Source: Amaranthus tricolor
Taxonomy: Eukaryota > Streptophyta > Magnoliopsida > Caryophyllales > Amaranthaceae
Length of the DNA stretch: 64,000 nucleotides
Direction: 5' to 3'
Assembly: GCF_026212465.1 (NCBI RefSeq)
Contig: NC_080063.1
Span: 5,620,043 to 5,684,042 of the forward strand
The notes beneath the pieces are model-generated. The model ran no database searches. It was given only the letters and a program-made list of their open reading frames with translations, and was not told the origin of the DNA. Of the stretch, positions 47,737 to 58,188 are shown one piece after another. The first letter of the stretch is position 1. Every line of letters starts with the position of its first letter. The position numbers and the translations under genes were made by a program.

Positions 47737-47741
47737 TATTA

Positions 47742-47806
<65 letters not shown>

Positions 47807-47807
47807 T

Positions 47808-47869
<62 letters not shown>

Positions 47870-48370
47870 ATAATAATAATATTAATAATAATAATAATAA
47901 TAATAAATGCAACGAAAAATTGATATGTCATGTAGGTTGACTTTAACAACTACCTAATATCTATCTAATAGTAAATACTTGGCCTTTACCTGTTGCACTA
48001 GCTTCTAGCCATTAATATCTATCTAATTTTTTCCTATTGCATTTAAGTTCCATTAGTAAATACTTGGGCTTTGCCATTGCATATAACTACATAAACATTA
48101 TCAAACAAACAAAGCAACTGATATAAAATCAAGTATCGTGGGCTTTGCCATTGCCACTTGCTAGTGTGTTCTGCCACGTTATTCTTATCTATCTAACTGT
48201 AAGAATTTCTCCTTTTCACATGTTATGTATATGATCTTCCAAGTTTGCTTAATATGTTTTTCATGAATTCTAACAAACTTCTACTTATTTTATATAAATA
48301 CATTAATATTTCAATGTACATGATTTATTAGATGGAGAAACTATGTAGTATGTAATATTAATAATAAGAC

Positions 48371-48401
<31 letters not shown>

Positions 48402-48441
48402 CAACAACAACAACAACAACAAAAACAACAACAACAACAAC

Positions 48442-48480
<39 letters not shown>

Positions 48481-48787
48481 TTAACTACTACTATTAATAA
48501 CAAACTCAATGAACCCAAATCAAATCAGATCAGATCAGACCAGACCAGATCAGATCAGATCAGACCAGACCAGATCAGATCAGACCAGATCAGATAAGAT
48601 CCAAAAGATTCAGATCAGATCAGACTGAATCAGACCAGATCAGACCAGATCAGATCAGATCAGATCAGACGAAGAGAACAGGGCCTTAGTCTCCTAACTT
48701 CTATATATATTCTGGCTTAGCCATTATTCATAATTAATACAAAAAGGTATTCAAAACCCTAATTTCCTGTTTTATTATTCCGTTTCA
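47409..48787 (+). repeat. 5' LTR of the copia element, interrupted by a 1.2-kb DNA transposon
   Basis: The LTR is about 179 bp once the insert at 47485-48684 is removed. It ends ATTCCGTTTCA directly before the primer binding site. Confidence 0.88.
47485..48684. mobile_element. 1.2-kb non-autonomous DNA transposon built of GATCAG and ATT arrays, nested in the copia LTR
   Basis: It is flanked by CTTAG at 47480-47484 and 48685-48689; removing it and one CTTAG restores the same sequence as in the 3' LTR. The ends are AAGGTGTTCTCTTC and, on the reverse strand, GCCCTGTTCTCTTC, an inverted repeat exact over TGTTCTCTTC. Subterminal arrays of AGATCAGATCAGACC lie at 47538-47665 and 48525-48670, and long (ATT)n or (AAT)n/(AAC)n tracts at 47670-47905 and 48370-48482. 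No protein is encoded; the long LLLL, IIII and YYYY frames are artefacts. The superfamily is not certain. Confidence 0.8.
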
Positions 48788-48799
48788 TGGTATCAGAGC
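48788..48799 (+). other. Primer binding site (tRNA-Met type) of the copia element
   Basis: TGGTATCAGAGC follows the LTR end directly; this is the standard copia site complementary to the initiator-methionine tRNA 3' end. Confidence 0.92.
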
Positions 48800-48880
48800 C
48801 GAAAGGTGATTCCAGGGCTGTTGAACACTTTTTTTTTGGCTTCATCATTTACCTTTGTTATTCTAAACCTTACCTTACTT

Positions 48881-49905
48881 ATGGCTAATTCTGAAATTCC
48901 AGAAAACCGAACTTTAACCATGGCACAAATGGAGCATGTACTTCGCTTATTTCAACAGATGAACAAAACCAACAAACCTGAACCAGAACCGGAACCTGAA
49001 CATTCAACACCAGATCTAAAAGTATCCGAAAAATTAACCTACCACAACTATACAAAATGGTGCAAGCTAATGCACATAGCCTTAGACAGCAGAGGACGGC
49101 TCAAACACATCATTGCCGCCCCTCCTGCACCTGCAGATCCAAGTTACAAACAATGGAGATAAAGAGATCCGATAGTTCTTTCATGGATTATCACAAAATA
49201 TTGATTCTGATTTAGTTAATCAATTTTTAGATTACAATACAGCATGGGATTTATGGAAGGGTATTGAAACTCTTCTTGGCAGTGGAAGAGACGAGCTCCA
49301 AATTTTTGATCTCAGTACAAGGGCAAATGCAATAAAACAGAATAATGATACTATTGAGGTTTACTTTAGTAAACTAAATACCATTTGGAAAGAAATAGAT
49401 CGGAGGCAACCGAATCCTATGAAAAGTGATGAGGACATTACCATTTTCAACAAATTCATTCAAACTCAGAGATTGTACCAGTTTTTGGCCGGTCTAGATG
49501 AATCTCTTGATAAGGAGAGACGAGATTTGATAAATCAAGTGCCTCTTCCAACTTTAGACATGGCTTATGCGGCGGTTCGAAGGGAGATTTCAAGGCGTGG
49601 AATCATGGTCCACACATCATCATTGGGGCATAACCCCTCAGAAATTGGTTGTGACCTCATCGCACATCACCGGTCGGAAAAATCGTCACTCCGGCGAGAA
49701 GATAGAACAAACTTAAAAATGTACTTACTGTGGTAGTTCGAGACACACCAAGGACACTTGTTTCAAGCTCGTAGGCTATCCGGATTGGTGGGAAGATCTA
49801 CAAAAGAAAAAGGCTGCCACCAAGGCACCGGTACACCGGGCCGGCGGCAAAGCCCTTCTCAGTACAGCAGAGGTCACCGGCGAAGAGGATCCCAACCATG
49901 GAGGT
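48881..49905 (+). pseudogene. Copia gag (capsid and zinc knuckle), broken
   Basis: It starts MANSEIPENRTLTMAQMEHV. A stop falls at 49160-49162, and a frameshift near 49200 restores DSDLVNQFLDYNTAWDLWKG. 49419-49736 then continues with FNKFIQTQRLYQFLAGLDES (gag UBN2-like region) to another break. A CX2CX4HX4C knuckle (CTYCGSSRHTKDTC) lies near 49720-49765 in a shifted frame, followed by KLVGYPDWWEDL. At least one stop and two frameshifts exclude a working capsid protein. Confidence 0.85.
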
Positions 49906-51260
49906 TTGTATAGGGAGGAAATAATGGAGGATGCTCATGAAAAAACTCATGAAAAAGGAACTAGAAATGAGGAAGAAGAGAGAGACCCACGATTTAGAGA
50001 GAGGAAGGAAAAACCGGCCATAAGTGAGGGAGGGAGTGAAAACTTTCCTTTCTTGGCTTTTTATAGTGACACAAACACAAACCCTAAACCTAATAACCCC
50101 ACCTTCTCAAACCCACGGCTCATTTATAAAAAAAAAAATCAAAACAAAAATTTTTCCTCTTTAAACCTTAAAAACCGGCCCACCTTTACTCCACAAGCCC
50201 AAATACACTTCCCAAAACCACATAACTCCATAATTAATAATTCACCTTGGATTTTTGATTGTGGAGCCACCGACACCATGACCTTCGACCCACAAGATTT
50301 TACCCATCATAAACCCATTCATTATTAAAACTGCTAATGGAGAGTGCGTCCAAGTTCAAAGTGCCGGTTCTGTTCATGTGTCTCCCTCTATGCATTTAAA
50401 AAATTGTTTATTGGTCCCGAGTTTATCACATAATTTACTTTCTGTTAGTCAGCTTACTCGAGAACTTAATTGTACTATTCTTATGACTTCCACTGGTTGT
50501 GTTGTGCAGGATGCTCAGACCGGGACCGTCATTGGACATGGAACTGAACGAGGAGGATTATACTATGTTGATGAGACGACTCCAAAAGGCCAAGCTTTGC
50601 TTGCTCGTGGTTCATCTGATCAACTCTTCTGGTTATGGCATCGACGTCTTGGTCATCCTTCCCTAGCTTATTTAAATTTTTTGTTTCCTTCAGTTAAGAA
50701 TAATATGTTGACTCTTGATTGTGAAACTTGTGTTTTGGCTAAGAGCTGTAGACATTCTTACTTACCGAGTGTTTCTCGTACTGGTACCCCTTTTTCTTTG
50801 ATACATTCGGATGTTTGGGGGCCAGCCCCTGTTTTTGCTACTAGTACTGATTCTTATTATGTTCTGTTTGTTGATGATTGCACTCGTATGAGCTGGGTTT
50901 ATTTTCTTAAACACAAATCTGAAGTTTTTTCTGTGTTTGTTACTTTTTATAATATGCTTCATACCCAATTTCAAGCCACCCCAAAAATTATACGTTCTGA
51001 TAATGGAGGAGAATTTGTTAACTCCTCTATGAAACATTTTTTTTCTGATCGTGGCATGATACATCAAACCTCTTGCCCATATACTCCTCAACAAAATGGA
51101 GTGGCTGAGCGTAAAAATCGTACTCTTCTCGATATTACTCGGGCTATACTCCTTGAGTCTAATACCCCTGCCTCTTTCTAGCCTGAAGCTGTTGCCACTG
51201 CCACCTATCTTACTAACCGTTTACCCTCCAAACCTCTCCACTATTAAACCCCCCTTGCAA
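49906..51260 (+). pseudogene. Copia protease and integrase, broken
   Basis: The protease motif WIFDCGATDTMT is near 50250, with D-C-G where D-T/S-G is usual. A frameshift near 50325 leads to the integrase part: zinc-binding LWHRRLGHPS...CETCVLAKS, then the catalytic triad contexts IHSDVWGP, RSDNGGEF and NGVAERKNR. A stop at 51179-51181 (after NTPASF) and another at about 51246 cut the integrase C-terminus. Confidence 0.88.
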
Positions 51261-53481
51261 CCCTAGCCTCTTTTGTTCCTATACCTCCCTCTCATTCTCT
51301 TCAACCTCGTGTCTTTGAATGTGTGGTTTATGTTCATCTTCCTCCACACACCCGAACCAAACTTGAACCCCAGGCTCTTAAGTGTGTATTTGTGGGATAT
51401 GGGATACATCAGAAGGGATACAGGTGTTATGACCCAGTACATAATCGGATGTATACTACCATGGACTGTGATTTCTTTGAACAGTCTTATTATTATACCC
51501 AGCCTCGTCCTAAAGGGGAGAATACTAGTGATGACTTGAGCTGGTTATTATATCCAGTTACTATTGATCAGGAACCAAAAGAACAAGTAGGTGAAACCAC
51601 TGATGTTGTCACTGAAAACATAGTATCTCCTCTTCAGACTGATCTTCGGATTGATTCTGTCCAACCCACTGAGCATCCGGAGGAGTTACAGGAGGTAAAT
51701 TCTGATGTTCCTGAAATTGTTGAAAGCATTTATGATAACAATATTGTAGATGTGGAGTTGCCACACAGGTATGAGTTGCCGCCTAGGAGTACGAGAGGTA
51801 TACCTCCTAAAAGATATGATCCAGAGTTCGAAGCACAGAGATCGAAATATCCTCTTAAAGAAAACAATGACAATCTCTCTCTCTTAGCTATTGCCTTTAA
51901 TGCTGCTCTTTACTCCAATAACATACCAAGAAATATTGAAGAAGCCCTACAGAATCCTAGATGGAAGAAGAAATTTCTGCCCTGAACAAGAATGAAACTT
52001 GGAAAAAATGTGAACTACCAGAAGGAAAGAGAACGGTAGGTTGCAGATGGGTGTACACTATAAAGTATCAAGCAGATGGTACGATTGAAAGGTTTAAAGC
52101 CAGATTAGTAGCTCAAGGGTACACACAAACTTATGGAGTTGATTACTCAGAAACCTTCTCTCCGGTTGCAAAACTTAATACTATCCGTGTCCTTTTTTCT
52201 GTTGCTGCAAATAAGGATTGGCCCTTGCATCAATTCGATGTGAAGAATGCATTTCTCCATGGGAAAATAGAGGAAGAAGTATACATGAAAGCTCCTCTAG
52301 GGTTCTCAAGTGATTATAAGCCAGGAGAAAGGTGTAAGCTAAAAAAGGCTCTCTATGGGTTGAAGCAGTCTCCTAGGGCGTGTATTGGAAGGTTCACAGC
52401 AGCCATGAGAAAGTTTGGGTACAAACAAAGTAACTCAGATCACACTTTGTTTCTCAAACGGCGACAAGGAAAGATCACATGTCTAATCATTTATGTAGAT
52501 GATATGATTATTACTGGAAATGACAAACATGAGATTGATACTTTGAAGAAGCAACTTTTTAGAGAATTCAAAATGAAAGATTTGGGGCAGCTAAAATATT
52601 TCCTTGGTATTGAGGTTCTGAGGTCAAAAGGAGGTATCTTTATAAACCAACGGAAATATATTTTGGATTTACTTACAGAGACTGGTATGATTGATTGTAA
52701 ACAAGCAGAGACTCCTATTGTTACTCATCACAGGTTACAGATGATCGAAGGAGAGAAACTTGCAGATAGGGGACAATACCAAAGGTTGGTCGGGAAACTT
52801 ATTTATCTTGCTCACACGAGACCAGATATTGCATATGCAGTTAGTGTTGTAAGCAGATTTATGCACCAACCCCAAACTCACCATATGGCAGCTGTTATGA
52901 GGATTCTAAGGTATCTTAAAGGTACCAGTGGCAGAGGGATATTTTATAAGAAGAATGGGCACTTAGATCTTATTGCCTACACAGATGCTGATTGGGCAGG
53001 AGACAGGGATGATAGGAGGTCTACATCTGGATACTTTACTCTTATTGGAGGCAATCTAGTTACATGGAAGAGTAAGAAACAGAAATTAGTTGCTCTTTCA
53101 AGTGTAGAAGCAGAATTCCGGGGCATTACAAAAGGAATAACTGAAGTAATGTGGTTAAAGAAGCTCCTAAGTGAGTTAGACTTTCCGAGAAGACGAACTT
53201 GCAGAATTTTTTGCGATAACAAAGCTGCTATTAGCATCTCCGAGAATCCAGTTCAGCATGATAGAACCAAACATGTGGAGATTGACAGACATTTTATTAA
53301 GGAGAAATTGGAGAATAACATTATCAGCCTTCCTTTTATCAGATCAAAGGACCAACTTGCTGATATTCTTACAAAGGCTGTTAGTTCTGAGGTGTTCGAA
53401 CAGACACTATGCAAGTTAACATATTTAGAGATATTCTTTATTCTGTATTTATTTTGTCATTTATTTTGTTACCATTCTTAG
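51261..53481 (+). pseudogene. Copia reverse transcriptase and RNase H
   Basis: The post-integrase spacer (VFVGYGIHQKGYRCYDPVHN) shifts frame near 51955-51985 into a long frame to 53481. RT motifs: QFDVKNAFLHG, LYGLKQSPRA and an intact catalytic YVDDM (near 52494). RNase H motifs: YTDADWAGD, SSVEAEF and CDNKAA. The last codons run into the 3' LTR: after FEQTLCK the usual GMxDIYAP-type ending and the polypurine tract are missing and the frame reads LTR sequence (LTYLEIFF). The domain order and intact YVDDM suggest fairly recent activity; the deletion blocks plus-strand priming. Confidence 0.9.
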
Positions 53482-53579
53482 TCTCCTAGCTTCTGTATAT
53501 ATTCTGGCTTAGCCATTATTCATAATTAATACAAAAAGGTATTCAAAACCCTAATTCCCTGTTTTATTATTCCGTTTCA
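53411..53579 (+). repeat. 3' LTR of the copia element
   Basis: Matches 47418-47484 joined to 48690-48787. Its first bases are reduced (TGCAAGTTAAC here, TGCAGAAAAGTTAAC in the 5' LTR), next to the deleted pol end. Confidence 0.88.
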
Positions 53580-53720
53580 CAAGTTTCATGTTATTTAACG
53601 AATTAATCAAAGGAAACATTATACTTGTGTAGTATGATGGCCATGATTTCTATGATGAGCTCAACATGGCAGCACAAAGTAACAACATGATTGACTTAGC
53701 TTATATGTAAGAAAACCAAC

Positions 53721-54013
53721 CTAGGCATTTGGAGCTGCCAATGCATTTTCACTACCCCAACGTACGTTATGAATCCAAACTGAACAAAAGGTCCTTCTAT
53801 GGTCTTCCAGTTCATGTTTTCCAGTTCAATGTCAGGCCCTTCATGACTGTCGGCTTGACCATCAGTCTATTTAATATTCAAACTGGAAAATGGCACATCT
53901 TGAATTGATGATACTTCTTGGCTTATCTTCTCTGTGTAATATTCATAACCATATGCAGGGACGAAATGAATGCGACCATTATATTTCCTCAACCGTAATA
54001 TTCTTTTCTGAGC
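53721..54013 (-). pseudogene. SPHK: Single exon of a sphingosine (long-chain base) kinase
   Basis: On the minus strand an AG acceptor at 54015-54014 precedes AQKRILRLRKYNGRIHFVPA, then GPDIELENMNWKTIEGPFV. After a one-base deletion the exon continues SVWIHNVRWGSENALAAPNA, ending at a GT-type donor (53720-53719). This is the mid-C-terminal part of plant sphingosine kinases, which phosphorylate long-chain bases in lipid signalling. An internal stop (SLNIK*), the frameshift and a TAG where a lysine codon is expected show it is dead. No other kinase exon was found on either side; the copia element inserted about 140 bp downstream of it. Confidence 0.82.
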
Positions 54014-55577
54014 CTATGTGAAGAGAAGAAAAGAACATTTTCCAACAATTAACATGGCCGGTTATAACATTGTGGACAAGAATTTAGGAATTAAACAGAG
54101 AAAAAAAGGCAATGTCTTGAATCAGACATAACATTTACATCCCCGGACCCCAGCATCTCCTTTTAGAGTTACGGGTTTGTACAAAGTTTAAGCTATTTTC
54201 AGGATGTCATCAACAATGCCTAGGTCTTAATCCTAATAATAAGGGGTCATGCACCACATTAACTAAAACGAATTTACATGAGATATCGTCAGTGACAAAG
54301 ATAATGCTTCATCTAGATTCTGGCGTTATCTATATACAAATCTACAGTTCAACAACATTGACAAAGTCTTAATCCCAAAAGATTGAGGTCCGCTACATAA
54401 ACAAATAAATCAATATTTTGATGTTCTACATCTTAACCGATAAATCGAAATCTTTCATACCCTTTTCCACTCACGTGATTCATTTTCATGGATTAGCAAT
54501 CTCCATTCATTTTGATTTTATATATCTTAATTGGTAAATCTAAAGATTTCATACCCTTTTCTACTCATGTGATCAGGCATCTTCGATTTTCTTCACCCTC
54601 TTTTTAAACCCCAAATTGCAACAATACATCATTATAAATTATAATCATATAAAAAATCAAAATACTCAAAACAAACTTCAATGCAAAATTACTCAAAACA
54701 AAAACGAAATTAACAACTTAAAACAAGTGCCCACAGAAAAAATGTGTTAGAAATTAAATTCTTTCACAATTAAAAAAATCTTCAACCACTAAACTAGTAA
54801 TTTTTAATTAAGACTAAACTTAACTAAAATAGAAAACCACCAATATACTTCTAAATTCTATGAAAAAAGACCATATGTAACCAAGTTCTTGTATGTTCTT
54901 GGAAAACCATTAGTCCAACACAATTAACACCTACATCATCAAAAAAAACCACACGTTTATAACATCTACACCAAACATCACACACCTTATTTTGGAATTA
55001 GGCCCTACCAAACACTCCAAATACAAGGAATTTAAGACCAATCCAAAACACACCCTTAATTCTTATAAAAAAAAAAACCCTAAATCAGGCAAGTTGAGAA
55101 TTTTTTTTTTAGCCCAATTTATATAAATATTTCTATTTCTACATCATTCCCAAATTAATAATCTTCTTGTTAGAAATTTGAAGAGTAGGTATGTGGTGGA
55201 TTTGTAGTGGAATTGTAATTGATGAATTTATATTGTGGAAAATGGAGTCAGTAATGATGCAATGGATTTATTATAATGCTTAAGTTGTTACATGCAAGTA
55301 TATGCTCCTATTTATAGTAGGTTATGTTAGCTATTTTTCTAGTTAGGTAGTCTATTCTTGAAGAATTATTAATCTAGATTTTTCCTAAGATATTCTTAAC
55401 TAGATTTTTTTATACAATATTCTAGATATATATCCTAGATGTTTCTAGCTTAGATATTTTACATAGAAATTTTGTATACATATTTTTTCTAGTTATCTTA
55501 AGAATTTTCTAGATTAATTCTCTAATACTTCTCACTGCTTAAATCTCAAAAAATTCTGTCAAAAGTAAACAAAAAAA
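54014..55577. other. AT-rich spacer upstream of the B-box gene
   Basis: No gene. At 54424-54595 two copies of an AAATC-AAA-TTTCATACCCTTTTC(C/T)ACTCA-type unit form a short direct repeat. 55370-55520 is rich in TCTAGAT/ATTCTAGA words and may be promoter or old LTR sequence. Confidence 0.5.
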
Positions 55578-55679
55578 ATGAACATGAAGAAAGGTTGTGA
55601 GTTATGTGGTTTACCTGCCACAACGTATTGTGAATCAGATAGAGCAAGCTTATGTTGGCACTGTGATGGCAGAGTTCAT
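55578..55679 (+). pseudogene. B-box zinc-finger gene, 5' half (BBX30/31-like), cut by a copia LTR
   Basis: ATG 55578 opens MNMKKGCELCGLPATTYCES then DRASLCWHCDGRVH: the first half of a B-box with CELC, CES, CWHC and the terminal H. After codon 34 the sequence becomes the LTR (ATTGGAAATATAATGC...), so the frame continues only as junk to 55763. The second half of the gene lies at 61854-62210 on the same strand. Single-B-box plant proteins of this type act as microProteins bridging CONSTANS-like factors; the intact ancestor probably belonged there. Confidence 0.85.
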
Positions 55680-55681
55680 AT

Positions 55682-56378
55682 TGGAAATATAATGCAAACA
55701 CAAATAAACAAACCGATTTGTATTTCCCTTGTGTGGATGGCAATGGAACTCCTTGCTTTGTAAATCACCAAATGGACACCATGAAGATAAGGTTGCGACA
55801 ATCAAAGAAGTCGCTCAGAAACTTGATATGAGTAGAAGGCGTTCATACACTTTCCTATTGTGATGATAAATGAAATTCACAATGAGATACAATCTATACA
55901 ACAAAATCCTAGCACAAGGAAATTGCAATAGTAAATACAAGTGTTGTAGTGAATTATGAACTTTGATGATATTAAGAGTTAATTACTCTCTCAATATTAT
56001 CTCATGAAAGGAAGAACAAGAATAAGAGTATTCTTAAGAGAGAAATCATAAATTATATGAAATTGGGATGGAATGTCCCATGGCATGCAACCTCTATTTA
56101 TAGAGCTATGCATCAAACAATACCTCATTTTGAAACAAAAGTGTTTCACCAAACAAAGCTTTTTCACCAAGCAAAGCTTATAAAACAATGTAATGTTTCA
56201 CCAAGCAAAGCTTATGAAACAAAGTAATATTTCACCAAACAAAACTTATGAATCAAAGTAATAATTCATCAAATTCTTTGAGGCATTTAATTTGGACTTA
56301 TAATATATTTATTTAGTCTCACTACTATACTAAGTATGTAGTATATTCAAATCTAGGTTTATATACTATAAATGTTCA
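55682..56378 (-). repeat. LTR1 (3' LTR) of the copia block
   Basis: TGGAAATATAATGCAAACAC to AAATGTTCA. Relative to LTR2 it lacks about 27 bp (ATATTTCTCCCACAAAGGTG in LTR2) and one AAGCTTATGAAACAAAGTAA repeat unit. Confidence 0.85.
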
Positions 56379-56934
56379 ACAATCCTCCCCCATTTAGAGT
56401 ATAAGAAACCTCCTTCTTGCTTTACACATTAAGTATATAATTCCGATTCATGCATCAACGCTAATGTCCCTACGGATTGAATTGACGCCTAGTATAAAAC
56501 ACTTCACAAGCGATCGAACTAGAATGATGTCCCTACGGATTGAATCAACTAGCCCATCCAACCACTTGAAGGTTAAATACACACAAAACCAATAACACAT
56601 TGTCATTTACCTTGACACATTATATAGGGCCGTGTCCATATCTATTCATAAGTTTATCATAGTCGGATATGCCAATCTTGACTACTTGAAGCGGCCAAAA
56701 CTTCAAACTTATATAGGTAGGTTCTCACTACGTAAAACATATCCCCGTGATAGGATACCACCAAGAGCTCTTCAACCCTTGACCTTGAGAACTTAAGCGA
56801 CTACCTTGTCATCACGGTCTAAAGCAACTATGGGTCATTCATCCTTGTTGCTTTCAAAGACTTTAAAGGACTTTACCACATTGAATTCAAGACACAATGC
56901 TACTTGTGTGTGAATTAGGACTTTCCTTTAAACT

Positions 56935-58188
56935 TTATTGACATAAACCAATCTCAATTAACACTTGTTCAATTGAAACCTTACTCATGGCTTTAGTGAA
57001 AAAATCAGCCAAATTGAACTTGGTGTTCACATAGTCAAGAGTTATGACCCCATGAATGATAAGATCTTGCACTAGACTGTGTCTAAGAGCAATGTGTCTC
57101 GACTTACCATTATACACTTGACTATAAGCTCTTCCCAAAGCCGTTGTGCAATCAGAATGAATTGTCACCGGTGAAATTGGCTTTGGAAACAAAGGTATCT
57201 CAAACATGAGATTCCTTAACCACTCCGCTTCATTTGCCGCCGAGGCAAGTGCAATGAATTTCGCAGACATAGTGGAATTTGCTATTACCATTTGTTTCTT
57301 GGAAGCCCATGAAATGGCACCTCCCCCATAAACAAATACCCAACCACTAGTTGAAGAATGATCCTCTTCATTAGTAATCGAACTAGCATCGGAATAACCT
57401 TCCAAAATAGGAGGTTCACCACTATAAGTTATACCATAATTTATGGTTCCTTTCAAGTATCGTAATACTCTCCTTATCGCCAACCAATGTTGGGGACCCG
57501 GGTTACTAGTAAATCTACTCAATTTACCAACCGCAAATGCTATGTCCGGCCTTGTACATGTCATAGCATACATCAAAGATCCAATAATCTTTGCATACTC
57601 TAATTGAGAAATTGGTTTTCCGGTATGCTTGGTAAATTTCATACCTTGCTACATGGGACTTGAGATTGGTGTTGAATCTTGCAATGTAAACTTATTAAGC
57701 ACTTTATCAATGTAATGAGATTGACTAAGCTTAATAAGACCACCATCTCTTTTGATCTTTATACCTAAGATCACATCAGCCTCCCCTATATCCTTCATTT
57801 GGAAGGATTTAGACAAAACAAAATCCTTTCTCTCTTGGATATGTACTATACTAGTACGAAAGATGAGCATGTCTTTCACGTATAAGCAAATGATAACTCC
57901 ATTGCCATAGTTATCAAATTTGCTATAAACGCATTTATCCGCTTGATTCAACTTAAATCCAAAGGACAATATAGTTTCATCAAACTTTTGATGCCATTGT
58001 TTTGGTGCTTGTTTAAGTCCATATAGTGACTTAACAAGTTTACACACCTTATTTTCTTGTCCTTTCAAAACAAACTTTTCAGGTTGTTTCATGTAAACTT
58101 CCTCATCTAGCTCACCGTCTAAGATTGCGGTTTTCACATCCATTTGATGGAACTCTAGATGATATATTGTAGCCAACGCTACCAACAA
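56935..58188 (-). pseudogene. Copia reverse transcriptase and RNase H with mutated active site
   Basis: On the minus strand 58188 to 57649 carries RT motifs: MDVKTAILDGELDEEVYM, LYGLKQAPKQW and LYVKDML, where the catalytic YVDD has become YVKD. One in-frame TAG (57651-57649) separates it from 57642 to 56935, which carries the thumb/RNase H part: TCTRPDIAFAVGKLSR, GYSDAS, STSGWVFVYGGGAISW, HSDCTTALG and KFNLADFFTKAM. The N-terminal RT part and everything before it is missing. The gene cannot encode active RT. Confidence 0.9.

Larger units (their letters stand above)
47409..53579 (+). mobile_element. Ty1/copia retrotransposon, complete but decayed, with 5-bp target duplication
   Basis: It begins TGCAGAAAAG and ends CGTTTCA, flanked by CAAGT at 47404-47408 and 53580-53584. 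The LTR parts (47409-47484 plus 48685-48787, versus 53411-53579) are near-identical: AACATATTTAGAGATATTCT and CTGGCTTAGCCATTATTCAT occur in both. Gag, protease, integrase, RT and RNase H appear in copia order. Stops, frameshifts and a deletion at the 3' end make it non-autonomous. Confidence 0.92.

Noticed and set aside
47488..47940. Long frames of poly-Tyr, poly-Ile and poly-Leu
   Set aside because: They come from ATT/AAT microsatellites inside the nested DNA transposon and have no protein-like composition.
48788..48799. A tRNA gene at the methionine-tRNA-like sequence
   Set aside because: Only 12 bases match, placed exactly at the LTR end: it is a primer binding site.
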